This document shows, piece after piece, positions 36,896-46,623 of a stretch of DNA of 64,000 nt (within the stretch, counting starts at the first letter, position 1; the number at the start of each line of letters is the position of its first letter). The notes under the pieces were generated by a model. That model had not been told where the DNA came from and did no database searches. It saw only the letters and a list, made by a program, of their open reading frames with translations. Position numbers and translations under genes: made by a program. The stretch lies in NCBI RefSeq assembly GCF_001854765.1, contig NZ_LJJE01000036.1, positions 62,001 to 126,000 of the forward strand, written 5' to 3'. The stretch is from Vibrio sonorensis (GTDB lineage Bacteria > Pseudomonadota > Gammaproteobacteria > Enterobacterales > Vibrionaceae).

Positions 36896-37729
36896 ATGGA
36901 TAAAGGAAATCAATTTAGCTATCAAGCGAGTCGCCACAGTCGTGGTGTGACTTTGCTCAGTGCTAATATGAGTGACTTTACCTATGACCGACATGCACAT
37001 GAAGAGTATTCGTTTGGTGTTACGCTAAAAGGTAGACAGGATTTTTTCTGTCGTACCGCTTTTCACAAAAGTCCTCCTGGGGGCGTGATGGTGTTCAATC
37101 CCGACGATGCCCATGATGGCCAATCAGGCGGCAACGAAAACTTAGAATACCTTATGCTCTACGTTCATCCTTGTGAGCTGGAAGCGCATTTTCGTTCGCT
37201 TGGCGTTGATCAAATGAGTGCAGCGCGAGTGCCAGAAACCTTAATTGAAGATGCCACTCTCCGTTATCAGTTATTGGCCTCTTCAGGCCTATTAGCTAAC
37301 CAAGGCAATGTTACCGCGATAGATCACGATGCGACTTTGCTGGCAATCGCTCAGTCTGTGGTTCGATTGGCCGGCAATCTCCAACAACCAGATGGATTTA
37401 CACGGAGAAAAGACAGCCTTTTGCTACAGGCTAAAGCGTTTATCCAAGAGTATTGCCATCAAGATATTACAGTTGATGACATCAGCGCCGCGGCCAATAT
37501 GTCTAAGTATCACTTTATCCGCAATTTCCGAGGGCAGTTTGGTATGACACCACATCAATTTGTGCTCAACTGCCGCGTGAATCGCGCTAAGCGTTCACTT
37601 GAGTTGGGTCATTCTTCTACGCTTGCTGCTCAGGAATCTGGGTTTGCCGATAGCAGTCACTTTATCCGTCGATTTAAGCGGATGATGGGTATGACGCCAA
37701 AGCAATATCAACTGCAGCTTCACGCCTAA
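36896..37729 (+). CDS. AraC-family regulator with cupin sensor
   Basis: The 277-residue protein has an N-terminal AraC-type cupin (about 20-110, HAHEEYSFGVTLKGRQDF, with PPGGVMVFNPDDAHDGQSG) and a C-terminal double HTH (about 175-277, including ISAAANMSKYHFIRNFRGQFG and ESGFADSSHFIRRFKRMMG). The LysE transporter gene starts 20 bases downstream on the same strand, so the regulator probably activates its own operon and export of a compound it senses (inference). AGGA precedes the ATG. Confidence 0.9.
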   Translation: MDKGNQFSYQASRHSRGVTLLSANMSDFTYDRHAHEEYSFGVTLKGRQDFFCRTAFHKSPPGGVMVFNPDDAHDGQSGGNENLEYLMLYVHPCELEAHFRSLGVDQMSAARVPETLIEDATLRYQLLASSGLLANQGNVTAIDHDATLLAIAQSVVRLAGNLQQPDGFTRRKDSLLLQAKAFIQEYCHQDITVDDISAAANMSKYHFIRNFRGQFGMTPHQFVLNCRVNRAKRSLELGHSSTLAAQESGFADSSHFIRRFKRMMGMTPKQYQLQLHA

Positions 37730-37749
37730 ATCTAAAGAAAACAAAACTT

Positions 37750-38355
37750 ATGATAGAAATGTTCGCCTATGCTTTGGGGGTCATGTACACGCCTGGCCCC
37801 ATGAATCTTATCGCCTTAAATAATGGGTTGCAGCGCCAAACCTGCAGCCACCTCGGATTTTATTTGGGGGTCGGCGTTGCGATGGGGGTGCTATTTTCTG
37901 CTATCAGTTTACTGGGTTCAGCGATTGTTAACCCTAAGTGGACGCCATTTATGGCTCTGGCGGGGTGCAGCTATATTCTCTATATCGCGCTTAAGCTGTT
38001 CAAAGCTGAGGTATCAGTCGAAGCAAGCGTTCAGCCGAAAGGCTTGACCTTTCGCGATGGTTTTCTGATGCAACTATTAAACCCTAAAGCACCCGTCGCA
38101 GTATTGCCCGTTGCTACTATACAGTTTCCAGCTTTGGGCATCGAAGGTGGCAGTGCGCTGTTGTGGTCACTTGTTCTGGGTGTGTTGGCGTTTGGTGCCC
38201 CCACTTCTTATTCGGTTATGGGACTCATTCTAGGAAAACGGTTGAACAATCCTATTTGGTTTAGCGTGTTTAATCGTTTAATGGCGGGTTTGCTTGTCTT
38301 AGTGGCGACAAGCATAGGTTATGATGCGATTTATCTTCCGTTATTTACAATGTAA
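37750..38355 (+). CDS. LysE/RhtB-family exporter
   Basis: The 201-residue membrane protein has six hydrophobic segments and the family opening TPGPMNLIALNNG (about 14-26), then a central GFLMQLLNPKAPVAVLPV segment. LysE-type proteins export amino acids or related metabolites by proton antiport. It follows an AraC regulator closely, the typical regulator-exporter pair. Substrate unknown. Confidence 0.9.
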   Translation: MIEMFAYALGVMYTPGPMNLIALNNGLQRQTCSHLGFYLGVGVAMGVLFSAISLLGSAIVNPKWTPFMALAGCSYILYIALKLFKAEVSVEASVQPKGLTFRDGFLMQLLNPKAPVAVLPVATIQFPALGIEGGSALLWSLVLGVLAFGAPTSYSVMGLILGKRLNNPIWFSVFNRLMAGLLVLVATSIGYDAIYLPLFTM

Positions 38356-38416
38356 ATCTTTGATGCGCCGAGGGTCAGGAGACCATCGGCATGGAGTTCG
38401 GGTTACAAATTAGCAG

Positions 38417-38890
38417 TTACGCGCCCATTTTTCGCAAGAGATGGGCTAATTGCTCGCGCTCCCCTCTATCTAAGCCACTGAGCAAGTTGTCCATATTTTC
38501 GAGGTGATCCAGCAGGGAAGTATCAACGAGATCGATACCGGTTTGCGTGATCTGGACTTTGTTACTTCTTCTATCACCGTTGCTTGCTTGTCGCTCCAAT
38601 AATCCCTGTTGAACTAACTGTTCTATGCGAGTGCTCATGGCACCAGAGGACAGCATTAAAGTCTGATAAAGCTCTGTTGGCGTTAACGCTTGGTCACTGC
38701 GTCTTAGTGTGGCCAAAATATCAAACTCAATAAGGCTTAGGTTGTGCTTAGCAAACAGTTCTTTTAAGGACTTATCGAATAGCACTCCCGCTCGGCGAAC
38801 TCTTCCAACAATGCCCATATTGGAGCAATCCAAATCTGGCCTGACAGACTGCCATTGCTCTAACACCATATCCAGATGGTCTTTTGTCAT
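38417..38890 (-). CDS. MarR-family transcriptional regulator
   Basis: A 157-residue winged-helix protein with recognition helix LTPTELYQTLMLSSGAMSTRI (about 87-107) and the wing GDRRSNKVQIT. It is divergent from the EamA transporter at 39015. The gap holds a perfect 22-bp palindrome (AGTATCTTTTTAAAAAGATACT) and a second related one, likely its operators, so it probably represses both directions. Confidence 0.9.
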   Translation of the reverse strand: MTKDHLDMVLEQWQSVRPDLDCSNMGIVGRVRRAGVLFDKSLKELFAKHNLSLIEFDILATLRRSDQALTPTELYQTLMLSSGAMSTRIEQLVQQGLLERQASNGDRRSNKVQITQTGIDLVDTSLLDHLENMDNLLSGLDRGEREQLAHLLRKMGA

Positions 38891-38905
38891 GTTTTCTTTC
38901 CAAAT

Positions 38906-38980
38906 AGTATCTTTTTAAAAAGATACTTGATCAAAATCCATTTTGCTATTACTTTAAACAAAGAATCTTTTTGAAAAGAT
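38906..38980. promoter_or_regulatory. Paired MarR-type palindromes
   Basis: AGTATCTTTTTAAAAAGATACT at 38906-38927 is a perfect 22-base palindrome. A similar, imperfect site is centred at about 38972 (ATCTTTTTGAAAAGAT at 38965-38980). They lie between the MarR gene and the EamA gene, in the right place for operators. Confidence 0.75.
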
Positions 38981-39014
38981 ACTTTGATGTGAGCTTTTAT
39001 AGGGAGAGTAAATA

Positions 39015-39914
39015 ATGACAAGAACGTGGCTAGCCAATCTTCTGTTCACCGCGTTAACGCCAATAATATGGGGAAGCACCTATATTGTGACCACCGAACT
39101 CTTGCCTGAGAACATGCCGTTGTTAGCATCTGCGATCAGAGCGTTACCATCTGGGCTTTTACTGGTGATTTTTGCTCGCTCGCTTCCCAAGGGGGATTGG
39201 TGGGGCAAACTGTTTCTGCTGGGTGCTTTGAACATAGGATTGTTCTTTTACTGTTTGTTTTATGCCGCGTATCACCTACCGGGCGGCATGGCAGCGTTGG
39301 TGATGTCGGGAACGCCTCTAGTGGTGATTGCTATCAGTGCAATCGTGCTTAAAACGTCACTTGATAAGAATCAGGTCTTTGCTGCTCTAATTGGAATTGG
39401 CGGAATGGCTCTATTGGTTCTTAACTCAGCAGTAACACTTCACCCTTTGGGTGTTGCTTTGGGACTTTTAGGCACCATATGCATGGCTTTGGGCGTTGTA
39501 TTAACGAAAAAGTGGGGCCGTCCGGAAGGAATGTCTTTACTGGGTTTTACTGGGTGGCAACTCACCTTCGGTGGTGTTCTCATTTTTCCGGTTGCGCTTT
39601 GGCAAGAGGGGCTGCCCGCGCAGCTAACGTCACTCAATATCGCGGGATATAGCTATTTGTGCTTGATGGGGTCGGTGATTGCCTATGCCATATGGTTTCG
39701 AGGCATCGAAAAATTGCCTACCGTAACAGTCTCTTTTCTCGGCTTTTTAAGTCCACTCTCCGCTGTCATTTTAGGGTACTTGTTCCTTGATGAAGCTTTG
39801 ACACCTATACAGTGTGGCGGCGCACTGGCTATCTTATCCGCTATCTCTTTAGCAAATTCAAAAGGCCAGAAAAAGCCCGATACCGTTCAATTAAAAACAA
39901 TGAAAGTAAAGTAA
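39015..39914 (+). CDS. EamA/DMT-family transporter
   Basis: The 299-residue protein has about ten hydrophobic segments in two EamA repeats; the first starts WGSTYIVTTELLPENMPLLASA and the second includes GFTGWQLTFGGVL. DMT exporters move amino acids, drugs or metabolites. It is followed 9 bases later by an FMN-reductase gene, so the two are co-transcribed under the MarR at 38417. That pairing suggests export and reduction of quinone- or redox-type compounds (inference). Confidence 0.9.
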   Translation: MTRTWLANLLFTALTPIIWGSTYIVTTELLPENMPLLASAIRALPSGLLLVIFARSLPKGDWWGKLFLLGALNIGLFFYCLFYAAYHLPGGMAALVMSGTPLVVIAISAIVLKTSLDKNQVFAALIGIGGMALLVLNSAVTLHPLGVALGLLGTICMALGVVLTKKWGRPEGMSLLGFTGWQLTFGGVLIFPVALWQEGLPAQLTSLNIAGYSYLCLMGSVIAYAIWFRGIEKLPTVTVSFLGFLSPLSAVILGYLFLDEALTPIQCGGALAILSAISLANSKGQKKPDTVQLKTMKVK

Positions 39915-39923
39915 GGATATCCT

Positions 39924-40520
39924 ATGAAACTAACGATTATTTCGGCGAGCCAGCGCGCTCAATCTAAAAGCTTACTAGCAAGTCAATACAAGGCTTGCAA
40001 AGCAAAAAAGAGCGGTTTTTCAGAGGTAGAAGTATTGGATCTTCACGAGTTGCAACTGCCCTTGTGGAATGAAGGCGTTTGGCAGGGTGCTGAAGAGTGG
40101 AGCCATTGGAGTGAAATAGCTGAGAAACTCAAGGCTTCTGATGCTTTTGTTTTGGTGACACCTGAATGGCACGGCATGGCAACCCCCGCGTTAAAGAACT
40201 TTCTCTTACTGACAACGGATAATGAAATGGCGCATAAACCTGCCTTGCTCAGCAGCACATCAGCGGGTAACAATGGCGTCTATCCGATCAGTGAGCTTAG
40301 AATGACGGGTAGCAAAAACAATCACGTTAACTATATCCCCGATCAGCTTATCTTTAGGCACATTGATAGCTTGTTGACCAGCGATCTTAAATGTGGCGAT
40401 CAAGAGTTTGATGCGCGTGTAGATTACACAATGCAACTGCTATTTGCCTATGCAACCGCTTTGGCTCCGGTGCATAGGGATATGTTGGAAGTAGGTAAGC
40501 CTTTTAAATGGGGTATGTAG
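39924..40520 (+). CDS. NADPH-dependent FMN reductase-like flavoprotein
   Basis: The 198-residue protein has a flavodoxin-like fold: an early phosphate-binding loop (ISASQRAQSKSLLASQYKA, about 5-23), a VLVTPEWHGMATPALKNFL segment (about 72-90) that matches the conserved P-x-Y/W-x-G motif, and SSTSAGNNG. Such enzymes reduce FMN, quinones or azo compounds. It is co-transcribed with the EamA gene. The W-H-G replacement of the usual Y-N-G is a small deviation. Confidence 0.82.
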   Translation: MKLTIISASQRAQSKSLLASQYKACKAKKSGFSEVEVLDLHELQLPLWNEGVWQGAEEWSHWSEIAEKLKASDAFVLVTPEWHGMATPALKNFLLLTTDNEMAHKPALLSSTSAGNNGVYPISELRMTGSKNNHVNYIPDQLIFRHIDSLLTSDLKCGDQEFDARVDYTMQLLFAYATALAPVHRDMLEVGKPFKWGM

Positions 40521-40543
40521 CTTAAAAAGTTAGATAGGCTTGG

Positions 40544-41439
40544 TTAGGCTTTTAGCTTGATGACTAAATGGTCGATCAAAAGCCTAATTCGGCTCGGCAC
40601 ATAATCCTTGATGGGTAGTAGATCCATACGGGCAATTGGCTGTTCCAGTGTTGCTTTAAAATTGGGACTACGGTGCCACTTTGTAACTCTTCTCGTACCA
40701 TCCAACTCCCCAGATTGGCGATGCCTGCTCCCAATAGCATCGCCTGTCTCGCGGCACTAAAGTTGTTCACCGATAGATAGGTTTTAGGTTCAAAGAGCAC
40801 TTCGTTTCCTTGATCAATAAGTGGCCAGCAATGAACTCTCCCTGTAGTCACAGATCGGACGGAAATGCTTTGGTGTTGGTGTAAATCAGAAACGGATTTC
40901 GGTTGACCGTGTTCCTGAATATAAGTCGCAGCTGCGTAAAGCCCAGTCTCGAGCTGAAACAGCTTACGGGCGATGAGACGGGAATCCTGATTGATTGCAG
41001 TGCCGATTGCAATATCAAAACCACCGTTTATCAGGTCTAAGTTTCGGTCGTCAAACTGAATATCGCAGGTGACTTGCGGATAATGTTTCATGTACTCAAC
41101 GATATAAGGCAGCAAAATATCTTGTCCAAGAGAGCTAGCGGGCAAATTGACCTTAATTGGGCCTGAAATTTCTTTTTGCTGATCGGTAACCTCACTAATC
41201 ACTGCCCCGATAGCATCTACGTTCGGGCTTAGCCTGTGAAAAAGCTGTTCTCCGGCTTGAGTTAAGCTCAGCGAATGCGTTGAGCGGTAGAAGAGTTTAA
41301 TTTGCCACTCTTCTTCTAGTTTCCCTATTGCTTTACTGACGGCTGGAGGAGTAATGCCAAGAGCCCTAGCGGCGGCAGCAAAGCTGCGTGTTTTCGCGAC
41401 CTGTATAAAAATTGGCAATTGGCTTGGAAGTGATTTCAT
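40544..41439 (-). CDS. LysR-family regulator, C-terminus shifted by one base
   Basis: In the given sequence the frame stops at 40576 (287 residues), ending in MCRAELGF. Restoring one base near 40603 gives the normal LysR ending YVPSRIRLLIDHLV and a stop at 40544, about 298 residues, the usual family length. The N-terminal winged helix (about 12-60, SFAAAARALGITPPAVSKAI) and effector domain are intact. It is divergent from the quinone-oxidoreductase gene at 41562, its likely target. Only the last 20 residues are affected. Confidence 0.88.
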
Positions 41440-41561
41440 AAACTATTGGTTAATTCTATGTTGACTTGTAAGACTCTACTGGTTAATGAAATTTTGTTCA
41501 ATACTAGACGCACGCCTTGAAAGGGAAGCTTACAAAAAGTGTTTAAATAGGAAATAGTTGT

Positions 41562-42230
41562 ATGAAAGTGTTGATAGTGCATTGGCACCCAGAACCACAG
41601 AGCTTTAATACCGCGATGTTTAATACCGCCGTGGATACCCTAACTGCTTTAGGACATCAGGTTCAGGTTTCGAATCTTAGGCAGATGCAGTTTAATCCTG
41701 TATCTGGCCGTCATAATTTCACCACCACTAGCAATCCGGAGTTTTACAAACAGCAGCTCGAAGAAATGCATGCGAGTGAACACGACGGTTTCGCCTCTGA
41801 TGTCGAAAATGAACTGCGAAAACTAGAGTGGTGTGATTTGCTGATTTTACAATACCCAATGTGGTGGTTTGGTATGCCGGCTATGGTAAAAGGTTGGGTT
41901 GATAGAGTGTTTGTTATGGGTCGTTTTTATGGCAATGGCCGCTACTATGAAAACGGCGTGTTTAAAGGCAAAAAAGCTATGGTGAGCATCACCACTGGTG
42001 GTGATGGGGATGCCTACTCTCCTGGGGGGTGGAATGGGGATCTTCTTGGAGTGTTAAGACCAATACATCGGGGGTTGTTCCAGTTCAATGGCTTCGATGT
42101 TTTGGCTCCTAACGCAACGTTTGCTCCAACTCACCTCTCTCAATCGGAACGCGAAGAGGAGCTACACAAGCTGAGCGTTAGACTGATGAATATTGAAACT
42201 GAACTGCCAATTAATGTGGGTAGTTATTAA
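41562..42230 (+). CDS. NAD(P)H:quinone oxidoreductase (flavodoxin-like)
   Basis: A 222-residue protein with the flavodoxin-like fold of the NQO1/MdaB group: an N-terminal FMN/FAD phosphate loop (HWHPEPQSFNTAMFNTAV), then DLLILQYPMWWFGMPAMVKGW, the family hallmark around residue 90, and TTGGDGDAYSPGG. Enzymes of this type reduce quinones by two electrons to avoid superoxide. It is divergent from a LysR gene, 122 bases away. AGGA is upstream of the ATG. Confidence 0.9.
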   Translation: MKVLIVHWHPEPQSFNTAMFNTAVDTLTALGHQVQVSNLRQMQFNPVSGRHNFTTTSNPEFYKQQLEEMHASEHDGFASDVENELRKLEWCDLLILQYPMWWFGMPAMVKGWVDRVFVMGRFYGNGRYYENGVFKGKKAMVSITTGGDGDAYSPGGWNGDLLGVLRPIHRGLFQFNGFDVLAPNATFAPTHLSQSEREEELHKLSVRLMNIETELPINVGSY

Positions 42231-42239
42231 TAAAAACGG

Positions 42240-42542
42240 CTAATAATCGCTGTCTTTGATAGGTACTTCTAACGCGTTCGACCTTTTCTTTGTTGTTGTA
42301 CCTATCATTTCGTCATAAGCGCTAGCATGACGTAAAAATTGCTGCTCTATGTGCAGTGGTCGACATTTTTTTTGCATCTCTATAAGTGATCGAGTGGTGA
42401 GAAAACTGCCGTCATCGTTGGCGATAAAGTATTCCACTCCATCGATGAGTACAGAAGCTTGATATAAGGCAAGGTCGATAGAGTGAATCACGAGTTTGTC
42501 GACGTTACTCGTCTTTACTATTTGCTCTAATGTTTTCTTCAT
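42240..42542 (-). CDS. DUF6482-type small protein
   Basis: This 100-residue soluble protein (MKKTLEQIVKTSNVDKLVIH start; YFIANDDGSFLTTRSLIEMQ and HASAYDEMIG later) matches the DUF6482 pattern known from Vibrio and Pseudomonas. No function is assigned to this family. It is convergent with the quinone reductase, 10 bases away. Confidence 0.75.
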   Translation of the reverse strand: MKKTLEQIVKTSNVDKLVIHSIDLALYQASVLIDGVEYFIANDDGSFLTTRSLIEMQKKCRPLHIEQQFLRHASAYDEMIGTTTKKRSNALEVPIKDSDY

Positions 42543-42769
42543 TTTTTCCCTCCAAACACTTTTCTACGGTTAATAGAGCAACGCGATCAATTAATTTTTG
42601 AACTTTTCCTTGTGTTAACACCGCCAGTTAAAAAATTTTTAGCGGTTGAAATATAGCGGAGAAAATAATTCTGATCGCCTTTTAAAAGCGTTCGTAATAG
42701 TAGTGCACGGAATAAGGGAAATATTGATTCCCTTCGAATCATAACGAGAATCACTCAGAGGAAAGTATC

Positions 42770-43270
42770 ATGACTAAATATCTACTAATGATGACAACAG
42801 CGTTATTCGCTCTTTTTGCAACTGTCTCAACAGCGACTGCTCACGACCACGGTATGAAGAAAGACGATATCGTCGACATCGCTGCCAGCAATGGTTCGTT
42901 CAATACTTTAGTAGCGGCAGTCAAAGCGGCGGGATTGGTTGATACCTTGAAAGGTGAAGGTCCGTTTACCGTTTTTGCTCCAACCGATGAAGCCTTTGCG
43001 AAACTTCCAGAGGGTACGGTAGAAATGCTGTTGCAACCAGAAAACAAAGATAAGTTAGTTGCTATTCTTACTTACCATGTCGTCGCGGGGAAAGTCATGG
43101 CAGCAGACGTCGTTAAGCTAGACTCAGCGACAACTGTTCAAGGCCAAGATGTGGATATCAAAGTTATGGGTGACACTGTCATGGTCAACCAAGCCAATGT
43201 AGTCGCCACCGATGTCGTGGGTAAAAACGGTGTTGTACACGTTATCGACCAAGTCATTCTGCCAAACTAA
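42770..43270 (+). CDS. Exported fasciclin (FAS1) domain protein
   Basis: The 166-residue protein has a signal peptide (cleaved after about residue 23, ATA|HDH) followed by a single FAS1 domain with [36 protein letters not shown] and [16 protein letters not shown]1 proteins are surface or periplasmic adhesion domains of unknown bacterial function. The ribosome site is GAGGAAAG. A terminator follows 9 bases after the stop, but the flavin reductase gene beyond is close. Confidence 0.92.
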   Translation: MTKYLLMMTTALFALFATVSTATAHDHGMKKDDIVDIAASNGSFNTLVAAVKAAGLVDTLKGEGPFTVFAPTDEAFAKLPEGTVEMLLQPENKDKLVAILTYHVVAGKVMAADVVKLDSATTVQGQDVDIKVMGDTVMVNQANVVATDVVGKNGVVHVIDQVILPN

Positions 43271-43278
43271 GTCTCCCG

Positions 43279-43302
43279 ATCCAGCGGGTGATCCCGCTGG
43301 AT
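43279..43302 (+). terminator. Terminator after the fasciclin gene
   Basis: ATCCAGCGGG and CCCGCTGGAT form a perfect 10-bp stem around TGAT, followed by TTTTCTCTC. It partly insulates the flavin-reductase gene downstream. Confidence 0.8.
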
Positions 43303-43318
43303 TTTCTCTCAGTAAACC

Positions 43319-44029
43319 ATGGAAAATGCAATGTCGGAAAGCAATTACAATCAGCAGGCACTTTTGGAAATGGATGCTCGGCATAGAGCTAGGTTAATCA
43401 ATAGCCTGTCAGGCTTTAAAAGTGCAAACCTAATTGGGACGATCGATAAAAACGGCCGTTCCAATTTGTCTATTGTGAGTTCCGTGATCCACTTTGGTGC
43501 CAATCCACCGCTACTGGGCTTTGTTTCTCGCCCCCATTCCGTAGAGCGGCATACTTTAGAAAACATCGTCGAGACAGGGTGTTTTACCATTAACTCTGTC
43601 GATGTAGATATTGCCCTACAGTCTCACCAAACATCTGCTCGCTACACAAAGGAAGAGTCGGAGTTTGATAAAGTGGATTTGGCCCCTTATTGGATCGATT
43701 CGTTTCCTGCCCCTTTTGTTTTAGAAAGCAGCATCAAGATAGGGTTAGAGCTGGTGGAGCACCACTTGGTCAAAGCCAATGATACTGTGATGGTGATTGG
43801 CGAAGTCAAACATCTATCTTTGCCGGAGTCGGCGGTGATGCCTGATGGTTATGTAGATATAGAATCATTAGATTTGATTGCTCTTTCAGGTCTTGATAGT
43901 TACCACGTTACTCAACGGCTACAAAGATTGAGTTATGCCAAACCAAACCAAATGGTTTTCCCGTTGACATTGGAAGGTGATGTCTCCTCTTGGCCTGAGT
44001 TCTCTAAAAAACGGATGAAAGACAGATAA
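43319..44029 (+). CDS. Flavin reductase-like domain protein
   Basis: The 236-residue protein has the split beta-barrel of flavin reductases: SANLIGTIDKNGRSNLSIVS (about 34-54), PPLLGFVSRPHSVERHTLENI and GCFTINSVDVDIA. It probably binds FMN and reduces it or another substrate with NAD(P)H. It may also start at 43331. The next 320 bases have no gene. Partner oxygenase not found nearby. Confidence 0.82.
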   Translation: MENAMSESNYNQQALLEMDARHRARLINSLSGFKSANLIGTIDKNGRSNLSIVSSVIHFGANPPLLGFVSRPHSVERHTLENIVETGCFTINSVDVDIALQSHQTSARYTKEESEFDKVDLAPYWIDSFPAPFVLESSIKIGLELVEHHLVKANDTVMVIGEVKHLSLPESAVMPDGYVDIESLDLIALSGLDSYHVTQRLQRLSYAKPNQMVFPLTLEGDVSSWPEFSKKRMKDR

Positions 44030-44356
44030 CAGCGAGAGGTGTTTTTAGCCAAAAATGTCCTCACTATAATAATATATTTCGGCCTCTAATCTTTTTTGCA
44101 GTTTTAATGATGATCGCTCTGATTTTTTATTCATGTTAGCTATTTTCTCGTCGATTATTTCGTCTTTCAATCATTGGGTTTTTATCTTGGCTTTCTCTGA
44201 TAAATTCAATTAAAACAGTGGCTTTTGTCTCATTTTTTACTTTTATAATTTCCTTTCCATTTTACAGTGTGTCGTTCGGATGCTTGAAATAATTCATTGA
44301 ATTGTTTAGAGTACGAACCATTTGTGCATTAACGCACTCGTAAAAGGAACTTCAAC
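44030..44356. promoter_or_regulatory. Upstream region of betaine operon 2
   Basis: This 327-base gap precedes proV. It is AT-rich and holds no open frame or clear operator that I can see. It likely carries an osmoregulated promoter, as for the proU operon. Confidence 0.4.
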
Positions 44357-45543
44357 ATGGATCCCATTCTAGAAGTTAAGGGACTATATAAGGTGTTCGG
44401 AGAGGATACCGATCGCGCATTCACTATGATTAATTCTGGTGCGGATAAGGATCAGGTTTTTGAAGAAACAGGGTTAACCATTGGCGTAAATAACGTTTCG
44501 CTAGATATTCATGAAGGTGAGATATTTGTCATCATGGGGCTGTCTGGTTCTGGAAAGTCGACACTTGTCCGTCTTCTTAATCGTTTGATTGAACCTTCAC
44601 GAGGCAGTGTTTACCTCAGAGGTAAAGACATCGCCACATCTCTGAAGAAGAGTTGAGAGAAGTTCGTCGTAACAATATATCGATGGTCTTTCAGAACTTC
44701 GCGCTCATGCCACACATGACGGTCATTGAAAATGCCGCGTTTGGACTTGAACTAGCGGGTATTAGTCCTGAGTCACGTAGACAGTCCGCCTTTGAAGCAC
44801 TGCAAAGAGTTGGCTTGGAAGCGTATGTTGACAGTTTCCCAGATGAACTTTCTGGAGGAATGAAACAACGAGTTGGCTTAGCTAGAGCCTTAGCTTGTGA
44901 TCCCGATATCCTTCTTATGGATGAAGCCTTTTCTGCATTGGACCCTCTTATTCGTACAGAAATGCAAGACGAGCTTATTCGCCTTCAAAATGACGATAAG
45001 CGAACCATTGTGTTTATATCGCACGACTTGGACGAAGCGATGCGGATCGGTGACAGAATCGCGATTATGCAAAATGGCGAAGTGGTTCAAGTTGGCACCC
45101 CAGACGAAATTCTTCATCAACCTGCAAATGACTATGTAGCCGCATTCTTTAGGGGAGTTAATGTAGCGTCGGTGCTGACCGCTAAAGATATAGCGCGAAA
45201 AAATCCCGCTGCAGTGTTCAAAAAGTCTGAACACGATGGACCGGCTTCCGCTTTGCAGATATTGATTGATGACGATCGGGAGTTTGGCATTGTGGTTGAT
45301 AAGAGCAGCCGCTATTCGGGGATTGTCTCTTTAGAGTCATTGCGCGACGCGCATCAGCAAAAATGTTCTTTGAGTAGTGCGCAGTTAGATGGCGTGATAA
45401 GCATTCAACCAGACCAACCCATTAACGATATTTTAGGGACAGTTGCTAGTGTCCCATATGCAGTACCAGTTGTTGATACTGACGGAAACTATTATGGCGT
45501 TATTAGCAAATCGCGCTTACTTCAAACTCTAGACAAGGATTAA
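44357..45543 (+). pseudogene. proV: ProV, betaine ABC transporter ATPase, one frameshift
   Basis: Two overlapping frames join when one base is restored near 44638, giving [18 protein letters not shown], as in ProV. The joined protein is about 395 residues with Walker [26 protein letters not shown], Walker [13 protein letters not shown], and two C-terminal CBS motifs. It energises the betaine importer of operon 2 in the E. coli order proV-proW-proX. The single missing base resembles the breaks in the other proV gene. Confidence 0.87.
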
Positions 45544-45546
45544 GTC

Positions 45547-46623
45547 ATGTCATCACAACAAACTAACGATCCGTGGTCAGATATAACAACACAGCAAAGC
45601 GACCCTTGGGGTCAAGCTAGCAGCAGCGATAGTGGCGCAAGCTGGCTAAGTTCGGAAGTGGTTGAAGAGAAACCGTTTGATATCTTAAACCCCTTTCAAG
45701 AATCAGTCGTGCCGTTAGACTCGTGGGTCGAGACTGGACTCAACTGGTTAGTAGAACACGGACGCCCTCTGTTTCAGGCGATAAGGGTTCCAATTGATTT
45801 TATCCTAACCTCGTTCGAAACGGGTTTAGTCTCTACACCTGCACCATTGATGCTGATGGTTCTCTTTCTGTTAGCTTGGCAGTTCTCAAGCTTAAAGCTT
45901 GGTATCTCTACCGTGTTGTCGCTGATTTTCATAGGTTTGATCGGTGCGTGGTCGCATGCGATGACGACATTATCACTGGTTATGACCTCGGTGTTTTTCT
46001 GTTTACTGTTAGGTTTGCCCCTTGGAATATGGTTAGCGAGGAGTGATAGAGCAGCAAAATTTGTTCGCCCAGTTCTGGATGCGATGCAAACTACGCCGGC
46101 ATTCGTCTACCTTGTTCCGATCGTTATGCTTTTTGGTATAGGAAATGTACCGGGTGTGGTTGTGACTATCATTTTTGCTCTGCCCCCAGTCGTTCGTTTG
46201 ACTATTTTAGGTATACAACAGGTGCCTGAAGAGCTGATCGAAGCAGGACACTCTTTCGGTGCGAGCAAAAAGCAAATGTTGTATCGAATCCAATTACCCC
46301 TAGCTCTGCCAACTATTATGGCTGGTGTAAACCAAACGCTGATGCTTTCACTATCTATGGTTGTTATTGCTTCGATGATCGCGGTTGGGGGATTGGGGCA
46401 AATGGTTCTGCGTGGAATAGGAAGGTTGGATATGGGATTGGCCGCGGTAGGCGGTGTTGGCATTGTCATACTCGCTATTCTGCTCGATCGCATTACGCAA
46501 GAATTAGGTAAAAATGCAGGAAACACTAAGAGGCGATGGTACCAATCAGGCCCGATATCTATCGTACTCAACTTATTTAGCAAACGTTGCAAAGCTGAAG
46601 CAACACTTAAGGAGAAATATTAA
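45547..46623 (+). CDS. proW: ProW, betaine ABC transporter permease
   Basis: The 358-residue protein has an N-terminal hydrophilic extension (about 1-70, [13 protein letters not shown]), as in E. coli ProW, followed by about seven membrane segments and the [24 protein letters not shown] coupling region near residue 235. It is translated 4 bases after proV and overlaps proX by a base. It transports betaine-type osmolytes in the inner membrane. Confidence 0.93.
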   Translation: MSSQQTNDPWSDITTQQSDPWGQASSSDSGASWLSSEVVEEKPFDILNPFQESVVPLDSWVETGLNWLVEHGRPLFQAIRVPIDFILTSFETGLVSTPAPLMLMVLFLLAWQFSSLKLGISTVLSLIFIGLIGAWSHAMTTLSLVMTSVFFCLLLGLPLGIWLARSDRAAKFVRPVLDAMQTTPAFVYLVPIVMLFGIGNVPGVVVTIIFALPPVVRLTILGIQQVPEELIEAGHSFGASKKQMLYRIQLPLALPTIMAGVNQTLMLSLSMVVIASMIAVGGLGQMVLRGIGRLDMGLAAVGGVGIVILAILLDRITQELGKNAGNTKRRWYQSGPISIVLNLFSKRCKAEATLKEKY

